Part shown: piece after piece, positions 10,053 through 18,314 of the stretch
Numbering within the stretch: the first letter of the stretch is position 1
How the letters are laid out: each line of letters starts with the position of its first letter
Assembly: GCA_018268995.1 (NCBI GenBank)
Contig: JAFDVL010000108.1
Span: forward strand, 101,496 to 165,495
Direction: 5' to 3'
Length of the DNA: 64,000 bases
Source: Acidobacteriota bacterium
GTDB taxonomy: Bacteria > Acidobacteriota > Blastocatellia > RBC074
Position numbers and translations under genes: made by a program
The notes under the pieces: model-generated
What the model was told of the DNA's origin: nothing
What the model saw: the letters and a program-made list of their open reading frames with translations, nothing else
Database searches by the model: none

Positions 10053-10163
10053 GCAAATTTGCCACGGGCGCGCTTCGATAAGCTGGGCAACGAATGCCTG
10101 ACTGCCTACCTCCAAAGCAAGTGTTCCCCTGTGACTTATTCCCCTGCTGGAAAGCGAGGTTTT

Positions 10164-11024
10164 ATGATTGGTGCCAAAGCGCTTGCGCTGATGCTGGTTT
10201 TTATCAACGTGTTGGTGTGTTCGATGTCCCCAATGCCACCACAAACGTCGGATGCAAAGCAATCGCAAAACAAAGAGAATTATCCGCCTGTGATTGAAGC
10301 CAGTCCGGCGCGACTGCAAGCCGCTGAAGATACGTGGGGGCAGTTTTTATCCGAATATAAGCTAACGTACGTGGCCCCGGATCTCGAAGCGATTCTGAAT
10401 ACGCCGCGTAGCTTGCCTGCAAGCCTCGCAAATCAAATTAGCATCCAGCCATCAGACCAAAAAGCGAATCCTGCCATTGACGAAGCGCAGGCGAAAGAAT
10501 ATCTGCGCCGCTTTATTGATAAATATCACGCCGTGCTGGCGGGGGATCAACGTGCCAGCGCACTGACGCTCAAAGATATTTCACTCATCACCTTTGCCAA
10601 TGAAGGCAATTTGTACCGCGCTGTCTATCGGCAGATGAATTACCCCTATCCGATTGGCAATGGCTACGGCGAATTGCGAATCGTGTTGAGTAAAGCCGGT
10701 AATCTCTTACAACTTAGCAGTCGCATCCTTCCTGCCGTAGATTTTGCCGCACGTCCTAAAATTGAGGTCGCGACACTCACCAGCCAATTCGTCGGGCGAG
10801 AATTTACCTACAGCAACTTTGCCGGACAGCCAATGAGCTACAAAGTCGCGCAAGCCTCCGAGGTTATCGTCAAGGATTTAGTGATCTTCCCCAAAGTGGA
10901 CGCGCAGCAAATCAAGTTGCATTTGGCCTATCCCGTTGAGGTTGGGCGCGGCACGACGTGGACGGTGTTTGTGGACGCTGTGACCGGCGAAGAGATCGAA
11001 ACGAAACAGAATTTTCAATCGTAG
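10164..11024 (+). CDS. Exported protein with PepSY/FTP-like domain, unknown function
   Basis: The ATG at 10164 (GCGAGG just upstream) gives a protein with an N-terminal hydrophobic signal (ALALMLVFINVLVCSM); an in-frame start at 10059 would add 35 unlikely residues. The mature part is mixed alpha/beta. The C-terminal section (LAYPVEVGRGTTWTVFVDAVTGEEIETKQ) looks like the last strands of a PepSY or fungalysin/thermolysin-propeptide fold. No protease catalytic motif follows, so it is not an M4 proenzyme. The role is unknown; it may be an inhibitor- or chaperone-like envelope protein (inference). Confidence 0.6.
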   Translation: MIGAKALALMLVFINVLVCSMSPMPPQTSDAKQSQNKENYPPVIEASPARLQAAEDTWGQFLSEYKLTYVAPDLEAILNTPRSLPASLANQISIQPSDQKANPAIDEAQAKEYLRRFIDKYHAVLAGDQRASALTLKDISLITFANEGNLYRAVYRQMNYPYPIGNGYGELRIVLSKAGNLLQLSSRILPAVDFAARPKIEVATLTSQFVGREFTYSNFAGQPMSYKVAQASEVIVKDLVIFPKVDAQQIKLHLAYPVEVGRGTTWTVFVDAVTGEEIETKQNFQS

Positions 11025-11076
11025 AAACGGCCATGAGCTGTCAGCTATTAGTTGTGCTGACAGCTCAGGTTGCAGA

Positions 11077-11140
11077 CGCAAACAGGATGTTTGCGCTACA
11101 GATTCGCAGAAGATGTACAACAAACATCTTGTTTGTTGCT
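11077..11140. repeat. Double-hairpin interspersed repeat, copy 1
   Basis: Two similar hairpins stand side by side: CGCAAACA-GGA-TGTTTGCG (11077-11095) and CAACAAACA-TCT-TGTTTGTTG (11118-11138). The second, with its left flank (from about 11096), recurs nearly identically at 35999-36044. Both copies are intergenic, as expected of a REP-like element. Confidence 0.8.
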
Positions 11141-11181
11141 CCGACCTAGTGATCAATCCAGCCAACAGTTCCTGGCCATTT

Positions 11182-12753
11182 TTAGTTTTTCGTCAGCACA
11201 AAATTGTCAACGATGACCCAGCTTCGCAGGTAGCGTGATTGTTTGCCGATGAAGTAAATCGTCGTTGGCTGGCGTCCATCTGTCACTGTGAAGTTGACGC
11301 TCAGCTTGCCTGTTAACAATGACCCTAACGAAGCTGTTGGCCCTTGCGACCCGTTGGCATTGATAATGCCGAGCGTCGCAACGGTGCCGCGGCTGGTTTG
11401 CGCATCGCAGGTGATGGTGTAGTTGCCAGGAGCAAGGTTGATCGCTTGCAGGCAGTAATCATTGAGTGCGCGCCCGCCAGCACTAAATTTTAACGCGGAT
11501 GACCCCTCGGTCACATATTCCGTTGTGATGGATGGGCCGCCTTCAATGGCGATGGAACTGATGCTCCATCCATTCCATCCGTCTTCTTCAAAGCTGGGAT
11601 TTTTCAGGGTCGTGCTGGGGGCAGGCGTGCTGCCACCACTTGCTGCATTGCTGATTTTGCGAATGCAGTTGTCGTAATAATCGCTGACGAAAATATTGCC
11701 TTTTGAATCCACGACAACGCCACCGGGCCGTACGAACGAAGCCCGTAGTGCCGGGCCATCCACGTGCGCTTCGTTGCCATTGCCAGCCACCGTAGAAACA
11801 CGTTGCGCGGTCAGATCCACTTTGCGTACTTTGGCCGCGTGCCAGTCGCCGACGATCAGATTGCCCTGCTTATCCAATGTCACCGCCGTTGCCGAAGAAA
11901 AACTTGCCTCAAGCGCAGGGCCGTCCGTTGTACCGTAATCCCAACTTCCGGCAATGGTCGTGACTGTACCGTCAGGCGCGACCTTGCGAATGCGGCTGTT
12001 CCAGGGATCGGCGATGTAAACGTTGCCGCGCGCGTCTACGCAAGGCTGCGGGGCGACGCCGTGAAAATCGAATAAGGCGCGGCTGCCAATATCATCCTGA
12101 TAGCCTTCAAAGTTTCCGGCCAGCGTGGTTACGCGACGATTCGGATCAATCTTGCGCACGCGACTTGAACCTGCATCCAGCACATAAATATTTCCGGCTT
12201 TGTCTACCGTCAGTCCGCTCGGATAATAAAAGCTGGCTGCCGTGCCAACGCCATCGGTTGAGCTTCTTTGCCCATTGCCAGCCAGCGTGGTGACTTGTCC
12301 ATTCAGATCAATTTTACGAATGCGATGATTACCATAATCGGCGACGTAAACATTGCCTGCTGCGTCTACCGCTACGCCTGCCGGGCCGTAAAAACGGGCA
12401 TATTGCGCGATGCCGTCGCCATAGCCGTAGTACGATCCTGCGAACGTTGTGACCGTGCCGCCGGGCGTAATTTTGCGAATCACATGATTGCGAAAATCGG
12501 CGACGTACAGATTGTCATTGGCATCAATGGCAATGCCGATGGGCGCGGCAAACAAGGCAGATTGCCCGTTGCCGTTGGCATAGCCGCCAATAGAATTTCC
12601 GGCGAAGGTGGAAACCGTGAGATTGGCTTGGGCCTGGCCTGGCAGAAAAGCCAGCAACAACAGCGTGGTCAGGATGATGACGGCCATCACCAGTTGTCGC
12701 AATTTGAAACGAGAATGTGAATTGTTCAGACGTGAGAAAATGGGTTGTTTCAT
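11182..12753 (-). CDS. Secreted NHL-repeat beta-propeller with C-terminal carbohydrate-binding-like domain
   Basis: The ATG at 12753 has AGGAGG 7 nt upstream; a longer reading from 12912 lacks support. Residues of about 20-45 form a signal peptide/anchor ending in GQAQA. Six NHL blades follow, each with the pattern (G)I/VAVDxxGNxYVADxxNxRIRK and VTTLAG, forming one propeller (about 45-380). After a short proline/serine linker there is a jelly-roll-like module (NPSFEEDGWNGWS onward) of the kind that binds carbohydrate. Such proteins are extracytoplasmic; the ligand is unknown. Acidobacteria commonly encode many NHL proteins. Confidence in the fold is high, in the function low. Confidence 0.88.
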   Translation of the reverse strand: MKQPIFSRLNNSHSRFKLRQLVMAVIILTTLLLLAFLPGQAQANLTVSTFAGNSIGGYANGNGQSALFAAPIGIAIDANDNLYVADFRNHVIRKITPGGTVTTFAGSYYGYGDGIAQYARFYGPAGVAVDAAGNVYVADYGNHRIRKIDLNGQVTTLAGNGQRSSTDGVGTAASFYYPSGLTVDKAGNIYVLDAGSSRVRKIDPNRRVTTLAGNFEGYQDDIGSRALFDFHGVAPQPCVDARGNVYIADPWNSRIRKVAPDGTVTTIAGSWDYGTTDGPALEASFSSATAVTLDKQGNLIVGDWHAAKVRKVDLTAQRVSTVAGNGNEAHVDGPALRASFVRPGGVVVDSKGNIFVSDYYDNCIRKISNAASGGSTPAPSTTLKNPSFEEDGWNGWSISSIAIEGGPSITTEYVTEGSSALKFSAGGRALNDYCLQAINLAPGNYTITCDAQTSRGTVATLGIINANGSQGPTASLGSLLTGKLSVNFTVTDGRQPTTIYFIGKQSRYLRSWVIVDNFVLTKN

Positions 12754-12982
12754 CGAAGTTCCTCCTGTCAGGCGCACTGCTACCTGTTGGTGAGATAACG
12801 AAAGAACCTGATCCGACAAAGGGGGGGAAATAAGGTTCCGGCAATTAAAAGTTTTCTCGCGGATTTGCGCTAATGGTTTGGAATGAGGCACGATCACAAG
12901 GGGAGCGATCAATCAGCGCAACTCTGAGAATTGAAATAGCTTTGTGGACTACAACGCGCGTGAAATTACCACAAGGAGGAAG

Positions 12983-13909
12983 ATGCAATCAACCACGAAA
13001 TTTTATTTGAAGTTTGTTGGGCGAAACCTGCGGTTACTCGCGGTGGTTGCTTTTGCTTTGCCCGCTTGGGCACAAACGAATTCATCTCTATCATCGGCAA
13101 CATCTGCCATCAACCGGCTCATCGTAAACAGCAACGCTGAAACGGTTGGCGTTGCTGCCTACGATCTGCAAACCAAACGAACCTTGCTCATCAATGAGAA
13201 AATCAGCTTGCACGCTGCCAGCACAATGAAGGTGCCCGTGATGATGGAACTGTTTCGTCAGGCGGCAACTAAACAGATCAATCTGGACGCGCCTCTCATC
13301 GTCAAAAACGAATTTGCCAGCATCGTGGATGGCAGCCCCTATCAACTCAATCAAAGCGATGACAGCGATGATCTGATGTACAAGCAGATTGGGCAGCCGA
13401 TGACAGTGCGTGCTTTGATGGAACGAATGATCGTGCGCAGCAGCAATCTGGCGACTAACCTCCTGATCGAAAAAGCCAACGCCGCAAACGTGATGAAGTT
13501 AATGAAACAGCTTGGGGCAAATGACATTCAGGTGCGGCGTGGGGTTGAGGACAACAAGGCGTTTCGCGCCGGGCTCAACAACACGACCACCGCATATGAT
13601 CTGATGGTGCTCTTGCGGACAATCGCCGAAAGGAAGTTTTTCAAGGCACGAACTTGCGACGAAATGACGGCGACTTTGCTGAAGCAGGAATTCAATGAAG
13701 GCATTCCGGCGGGCGTGCCCAAAGGAATCAAAGTCGCACATAAGACAGGTTCGATCACAAAAATTTATCACGACGCGGCCATTGTTTACCCTCCCCAACG
13801 TAAACCTTATGTCATCGTTGTTCTGACGCGGGGCCTTGAAGATCAAAAACAAGCACACGAGCTTGTTGCCGCGATTTCACAAGTGGTATATGAAGCATTG
13901 CAACCGTAA
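12983..13909 (+). CDS. Class A beta-lactamase-like serine hydrolase, periplasmic
   Basis: The start at ATG 12983 has AAGGAGG 5 nt ahead and gives a signal peptide ending LPAWAQ. The active-site serine motif is S80-T-M-K83. The usual SDN triad is S153-S154-N155, so the aspartate is replaced by serine. The KTG triad is K254-T-G256. A GVEDNKAF segment near residue 188 may supply the general base. This fits COG2367-type penicillin-binding/beta-lactamase-fold proteins. Whether it hydrolyses beta-lactams or acts on peptidoglycan-like esters or amides is open; the altered SDN loop is a reason for caution. It sits between an NHL protein gene and a GNAT gene with no functional link evident. Confidence 0.82.
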   Translation: MQSTTKFYLKFVGRNLRLLAVVAFALPAWAQTNSSLSSATSAINRLIVNSNAETVGVAAYDLQTKRTLLINEKISLHAASTMKVPVMMELFRQAATKQINLDAPLIVKNEFASIVDGSPYQLNQSDDSDDLMYKQIGQPMTVRALMERMIVRSSNLATNLLIEKANAANVMKLMKQLGANDIQVRRGVEDNKAFRAGLNNTTTAYDLMVLLRTIAERKFFKARTCDEMTATLLKQEFNEGIPAGVPKGIKVAHKTGSITKIYHDAAIVYPPQRKPYVIVVLTRGLEDQKQAHELVAAISQVVYEALQP

Positions 13910-13944
13910 TTTGACTTAAATTAAGAAAAGGCAGAAAGCAACCT

Positions 13945-14655
13945 ATGGAAAGCAATATTGTCATTCGTCCTTGTACAACCCTTGATGAATTCACGCAATG
14001 TATCGAACTGCAAAAAGCAGTGTGGGGAGATTCTGACCGCGAATTGGTTCCGCAACATATCTTTGTCGTTGCAGTCAAAACAGGTGGGCAGGTGTTCGGT
14101 GCTTACGATGGCGACAGGTTAGTCGGATATTTGTTAGCGATGGTGGGGGTGAAGGAAAAGCGCGTGTTTATTCACTCGCATATGACCGGGGTCCATCCTG
14201 AATATCAAAATTACGGTATTGGGAAGCGCCTAAAACTTGCGCAGCGAGACGATGCCATCGCGCGGGGAATTGATTTAATCGAATGGACTTTTGATCCGCT
14301 TAAGTTACGCAATGCCTATTTCAATATCGTTCGTCTAGGCGCAATCATCCGCACGTATCTGCCGAATGTGTACGGGCAAACTTCCAGCCATCTGGATCGC
14401 GGGATGCCGACGGATCGCTTTGTCGCGGAATGGTGGATTACTTCGCCGCGCGTGCAAAACATTTTGGCCGGGCAGCCGTATGCCCCTTCCGCTAATTGCC
14501 AACGTGTTTACGTTCCGGCGCAGGAGCAAACCATTGACGGGCAGTCCGAACTTCGGCAACGATTCCAGACGCTGTTTGCACAAGGCTCTGCTGTTACCTG
14601 GTTGGAAGTGCAATCTGGCGGAATTGAGTATTTGCTGGAGCCGTGGGCAAACTAA
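13945..14655 (+). CDS. Predicted GNAT acetyltransferase (COG3375-like)
   Basis: The 236-residue protein begins with an acetyltransferase fold (CTTLDEFTQCIELQKAVWG) and has the acetyl-CoA-binding motif near residues 85-105 (HMTGVHPEYQNYGIGKRLK, an RxxGxG/A-like loop). The long C-terminal half with FDPLKLRNAYFNIVRLGA and DRFVAEWW is diagnostic of the COG3375 subgroup, whose substrate is not known to me. The stop overlaps the end of the convergent pilT-like gene by 4 bp. Confidence 0.78.
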   Translation: MESNIVIRPCTTLDEFTQCIELQKAVWGDSDRELVPQHIFVVAVKTGGQVFGAYDGDRLVGYLLAMVGVKEKRVFIHSHMTGVHPEYQNYGIGKRLKLAQRDDAIARGIDLIEWTFDPLKLRNAYFNIVRLGAIIRTYLPNVYGQTSSHLDRGMPTDRFVAEWWITSPRVQNILAGQPYAPSANCQRVYVPAQEQTIDGQSELRQRFQTLFAQGSAVTWLEVQSGGIEYLLEPWAN

Positions 14656-15899
14656 TACTTCTCGATTTGATCCATCGCTGAACTTGAATTCTTGGCAACA
14701 GGTTTTCTTTGGGACTCTTCCCAGTCGCGCAGTTGCAGCGAAAGATTGTTACGATTTGTGCAGTATTCCAAGGCTGTCTGATAAGCTACGGAGCCATCAC
14801 GGACACAACGCTCCAACACCTGATCAAAACATTGCATTCCTTCCAGTTCGCCGTCTTTAATCGCATCCAGCAACGACTTGCCATCGCGTTCGCCTTTTTC
14901 AATGTATTCCTTTGTGCGTGTTGTAGATTTCAAAATTTCAATCGCCGCCATCCGTCCATTGCCATCTGCACGCGGTAGCAGTCGTTGCGAAACAATAAAA
15001 CGAAATGATTGCGACAGGCGCGTGCGAATGATCGGCTCTTCATTTTTGGGGAAAACGCCGATGATACGGTCTACGGTTTTTGATGCGTCAATCGTGTGCA
15101 GAGTTGAAAGCACAAGGTGCCCGGTTTCAGCCGCTTCCATCGCAATCTCGACCGTTTCGCGGTCGCGCATTTCACCCACTAAAATCACTTTCGGCGCTTG
15201 TCGAAGCGCTGCTCGAAGCGCCAGTGAAAAACTCGGCGTATCGCTGTGCAATTCCCGTTGGTGAATCGTGCAGTTTTTATGCCGGTGCATAAATTCAATC
15301 GGGTCTTCGATGGTCAGAATATGGTCGAACCGCGTTTCGTTGATGTAATCAATAATCGCCGCCAAGGTGGAACTCTTGCCGGAACCTGTCGGGCCTGTCA
15401 CCAGCACGATGCCATTTTTCAATTCCGCAATTTGCTTCAGTTGTGGAGGCAGGTTCAGTTGCTCGAAACTTGGAATGCCGGATGCGATCACGCGCATTAC
15501 AATGGCAAAGCTTCCACGCTGCTTGAAGATATTGACGCGAAAGCGTGAGTGCCCCGGCACGCTGTAGGAAAGGTCTGCTGCGCCGTGATCCTGTAAATTC
15601 TCGCTGGCGACCCGATGTTTCTGGGTCATGACGGCTGCAATGGTCGCCGTATGGTCTGGCGTTAACATCTCAAGGCCGGGGATATTAACTGGTGTCAATC
15701 GGCTGTTGAGTTCTACTTGTGGCGGACGACCGGGCGAAAAAATCAAGTCACTCACTTTGCCCGAAACTGAAGTCATGGCGACCAATACACGGTTGAAATT
15801 CTCTGTTGCGGCTTGTAATGGATTCGACGATTGGGCAGCAACGGTTGGAAATGATGGTGCAGGCGTAGCGGCAGGCGATGGTGCAGACGAATTACTCAC
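14652..15899 (-). CDS. PilT/PilU-family type IV pilus retraction ATPase
   Basis: The GTG at 15899 has CAGGAG 6 nt upstream and gives 415 residues; a longer reading from 15989 lacks such a site. A low-complexity Ala/Pro/Ser-rich leader (residues 1-30) precedes the PilT N domain. The Walker A motif GPTGSGKS lies at about 169-176, the Asp box TIEDPIEF near 196-203, the Walker B region GEMRD at 242-246 and the His box STLHT at 265-269. The C-terminus has GMQCFDQVLERC in place of the PilT AIRNLIRE motif, which points to the PilU-like accessory type. It would drive pilus retraction (twitching) at the inner-membrane face. No other pilus genes are in the window. Confidence 0.88.
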   Translation of the reverse strand: MSNSSAPSPAATPAPSFPTVAAQSSNPLQAATENFNRVLVAMTSVSGKVSDLIFSPGRPPQVELNSRLTPVNIPGLEMLTPDHTATIAAVMTQKHRVASENLQDHGAADLSYSVPGHSRFRVNIFKQRGSFAIVMRVIASGIPSFEQLNLPPQLKQIAELKNGIVLVTGPTGSGKSSTLAAIIDYINETRFDHILTIEDPIEFMHRHKNCTIHQRELHSDTPSFSLALRAALRQAPKVILVGEMRDRETVEIAMEAAETGHLVLSTLHTIDASKTVDRIIGVFPKNEEPIIRTRLSQSFRFIVSQRLLPRADGNGRMAAIEILKSTTRTKEYIEKGERDGKSLLDAIKDGELEGMQCFDQVLERCVRDGSVAYQTALEYCTNRNNLSLQLRDWEESQRKPVAKNSSSAMDQIEKY

Positions 15900-15984
15900 G
15901 GTTGGCTCCTGAAATGTATCGTTGGATGATTTGCGAGAATTGTTCGAGCGTTGGTTGCGAGGCCGCAAGCAGAAAAACGGGGTT

Positions 15985-16012
15985 ATCATACCATCGCTTT
16001 ATCCGGGGTCAA
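15985..16012 (-). promoter_or_regulatory. Sigma-70-type promoter of the pilT/pilU-like gene
   Basis: On the minus strand TTGACC (16012-16007), a 16-nt spacer and TATGAT (15990-15985) precede the GTG start by about 85 nt. Confidence 0.65.
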
Positions 16013-16236
16013 TCAGGATTTTTCTGATCGGGCTTGTGTTTTTCCTATCAGCAATTCGTCAGAATTTCGTGAAACTCAGTTGTGTTATGATGCGCTTCGC
16101 GCCCAGTCTGGTCCCACAACAATCCTAGCAGCGCAATTAGCCATCAACCTGTAGTTCTTAGCCGGAAAGTTTAGTTAACTTGCTAAGAGCCACGGTGCTA
16201 AATGCTTCACCTCGTCTACCGATGAAAGGCAATCAT

Positions 16237-16593
16237 ATGGAGTTTCCCCAAAGTGAACGGCGTCGCTTGCTGCGTCATCAACTGATTTTGGATTTGTACT
16301 TTGATGGAGCGGAGTGCGTTGGTATTGCACAAACGCGCGACATCAATATTCACGGGCTTTATTTCAATACGCTGGCCGTGATTCCAAAGGGCGCGCCCTT
16401 AAAATTGCGCTTGCCACTGAATGCAGCGAAGGAATATCTGGTGTTAGATGCTCAGGTGGTGTACAGCCAGCCCAAAATTGGCTGTGCCGTCGAATTCCTT
16501 GATATGGGGGCAGAGGCGCAACAAATCCTCGCAGACTTTATCGAAGAGGCCAAGGAAAGTCGGATGCAACATTGGGACGTTGCGGGAGCCTGA
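16237..16593 (+). CDS. PilZ-domain protein
   Basis: The 118-residue single-domain protein starts RRRLLRHQLILDLYFDG and has DINIHGLYF about 25 residues later. These correspond to the RxxxR and (D/N)xSxxG c-di-GMP motifs, with asparagine in place of the usual serine. PilZ proteins bind c-di-GMP or serve as pilus/flagellar adaptors. The gene diverges from the pilT/pilU-like gene, so a role in motility control is plausible (inference). An in-frame ATG at 16222 is an alternative start; no strong ribosome binding site decides between them. Confidence 0.82.
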   Translation: MEFPQSERRRLLRHQLILDLYFDGAECVGIAQTRDINIHGLYFNTLAVIPKGAPLKLRLPLNAAKEYLVLDAQVVYSQPKIGCAVEFLDMGAEAQQILADFIEEAKESRMQHWDVAGA

Positions 16594-16629
16594 GCGCGTC
16601 TGGAAAGGTGAAGGACGACGAATCTCTTC

Positions 16630-16935
16630 TTATCCCTTCTGTTTCATTTCTTCGCGTAGTTTTTCCTCAAAACGGATGGACGTTAGGCCGTGAATGCGGA
16701 TGATTTTGTTTTTGGCTGTTTCGCCCGAAAGGATAGCAATCTCACGACGCGGCACGCTGAATAATTTTGCCAGGAATCGAATCAATTCTTCATTGGCTGC
16801 GCCATCAACGGGCGGGGCTGAGATTTTGATTTTAAGCGCACCCTCAACTTCTCCGGCAATGGCAGTTTTAGTCGCACGAGGTTGGGCGCGGACGGTGAAG
16901 GTGACCGTATCTTCCTGCGCCGTAAACTGAATCAT
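16630..16935 (-). CDS. yggU: YggU/DUF167 family protein
   Basis: The 101-residue protein has the DUF167 core RAQPRATKTAIAGEVEGALKIKISAPPVDGAANEELIRFLAKLF with the conserved PPVDGxAN element. The biochemical role of the family is not established. The start ATG (16935) overlaps the yggT stop by 4 bp (ATGA), so translation is probably coupled. Conserved linkage with yggS and yggT supports the identification. Confidence 0.92.
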   Translation of the reverse strand: MIQFTAQEDTVTFTVRAQPRATKTAIAGEVEGALKIKISAPPVDGAANEELIRFLAKLFSVPRREIAILSGETAKNKIIRIHGLTSIRFEEKLREEMKQKG

Positions 16936-17567
16936 AAGAATATTGCCATCACTGCTTGTGCCGCAAAGGTTAGTGCAATCCACAAAATCAGGAATGACCA
17001 GCCGGCAAACATGCCACCAAACTCAAAGATATGTAAAAGCGGCGCGATTCTTCGATACGCGAACCCTGCGGCTTTTTTCAGCAGACCGAAGAGGCTGTTG
17101 ACAAAGATAATCAGCATCAGCGAGAGCAAAAAGAAAATCGCTACGATCAGTAAAGTTCCAATCAGATATTTGCCCGCCGTCAGCGGCTGGCCCAGCCCGA
17201 ACGCAATCAGCGTGTTGCCTGTTCCGATCAGAAATACATTCAAATATCCGATCATCGTATACACGACATAGCCCAAAATCGCCGTCGCGATCAAGATCAT
17301 CAGGATCGCCGGATCAAAGCCAAAGGCACGCTTGAGGGGGTAATAAAATCGCGATTGCCGCATATTCCCAATCAACACATTTGCTGGCTTCGTCGCATAA
17401 TACGCGAACTTTCCAAACGGATTGAGCTTTAGTGCATCTGCGATCACGCGCAGCAGAATCACAATCACTACGGCAAGAATGATCGCCCCGAAAATATATC
17501 CTCCAGCATCATTAATCAGACGTGCTAATGACACCACCAAACTACCAACTGAGGTCAGAGAATTCAT
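16932..17567 (-). CDS. yggT: YggT-family membrane protein
   Basis: The 211-residue protein has four to five hydrophobic helices arranged as two YggT-like halves: an ILLRVIADALKLNPFGKF element near residue 38, then FDPAILMILIATAILGYVVYTMI and two further helices. YggT proteins are inner-membrane proteins implicated in osmotic tolerance or cell-division-site biology in other bacteria. The gene follows yggS by 18 bp and overlaps yggU by 4 bp. Confidence 0.88.
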   Translation of the reverse strand: MNSLTSVGSLVVSLARLINDAGGYIFGAIILAVVIVILLRVIADALKLNPFGKFAYYATKPANVLIGNMRQSRFYYPLKRAFGFDPAILMILIATAILGYVVYTMIGYLNVFLIGTGNTLIAFGLGQPLTAGKYLIGTLLIVAIFFLLSLMLIIFVNSLFGLLKKAAGFAYRRIAPLLHIFEFGGMFAGWSFLILWIALTFAAQAVMAIFL

Positions 17568-17585
17568 AGTAATTCAAATCAATCT

Positions 17586-18314
17586 TCAGGCTCGCGCCCC
17601 AAACAAGGCGGTTCCGATTCGCACCAGTGTTGCCCCTTCTTCAATGGCAACTTCAAAATCGTGGCTCATGCCCATTGAAAGTTGGGTGAAAGCGGTTCCC
17701 GCAATGCCTGTACGCAATGCCTCATCACGTAGTTCGCGCAATTGGCGAAAGAAAGGCCGCACCTCTTCGACGTTTTCCAAAAACGGCGGCACTGTCATTA
17801 AGCCTTTGAGTTCAAGGGAAGAGAGCTTGCTGACTTTCTCAATCAACGGTAATGCTTCACCGGGAGCAACGCCTGCTTTAGAGTCTTCATTGCCAAGGTG
17901 AACTTCAATAAAAACAGGCAACCGCTTGCCTATTTCCGCTGCTATACGATTTAAGCGCTCCGCCAGGGCTTCATCATCAACAGATTGCACGGCATCGAAA
18001 AGAGCAACGGCTTTGCGTGCTTTATTGGATTGCAAGTGTCCGATCAGATGCCATTCGATTTGTGCGTTCTGGGGGGCGAGTTGTGCGATTTTTGCCTCGG
18101 CTTCTTGGACGCGGTTTTCGCCAAAGACCGTAAGCCCTGCGGCTATCGCTTCTTGCACGCGTTCGGCTGCGACCGTTTTACTAACAGCTACGAGTGTAAC
18201 CTCAGATTCATTACGTCCAGCCCGCGCGCACGCAGCGGCGATTCGCTGACGAATCGAATGCAGGGCTGAAGATAAAAGAGGTTCCGCCGCTTGCGATCCG
18301 CCGTCCAGATTCAT
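17586..18314 (-). CDS. yggS: PLP homeostasis protein YggS/PROSC
   Basis: The 242-residue protein is a single TIM-barrel PLP-binding protein. The PLP lysine lies in VAVSKTV (about residue 46). HLIGHLQSNKARKA, EVHLGNEDSKAGV, LKGLMTVPPF and LSMGMSHDFEVAIEEGATLVRIGTALFG are all family hallmarks. YggS has no known catalytic turnover; it buffers PLP and affects amino-acid pools. The ATG (18314) shares one base with the stop of the upstream VWFA gene (TAATG), so the two are probably cotranscribed and coupled. Confidence 0.95.
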   Translation of the reverse strand: MNLDGGSQAAEPLLSSALHSIRQRIAAACARAGRNESEVTLVAVSKTVAAERVQEAIAAGLTVFGENRVQEAEAKIAQLAPQNAQIEWHLIGHLQSNKARKAVALFDAVQSVDDEALAERLNRIAAEIGKRLPVFIEVHLGNEDSKAGVAPGEALPLIEKVSKLSSLELKGLMTVPPFLENVEEVRPFFRQLRELRDEALRTGIAGTAFTQLSMGMSHDFEVAIEEGATLVRIGTALFGARA

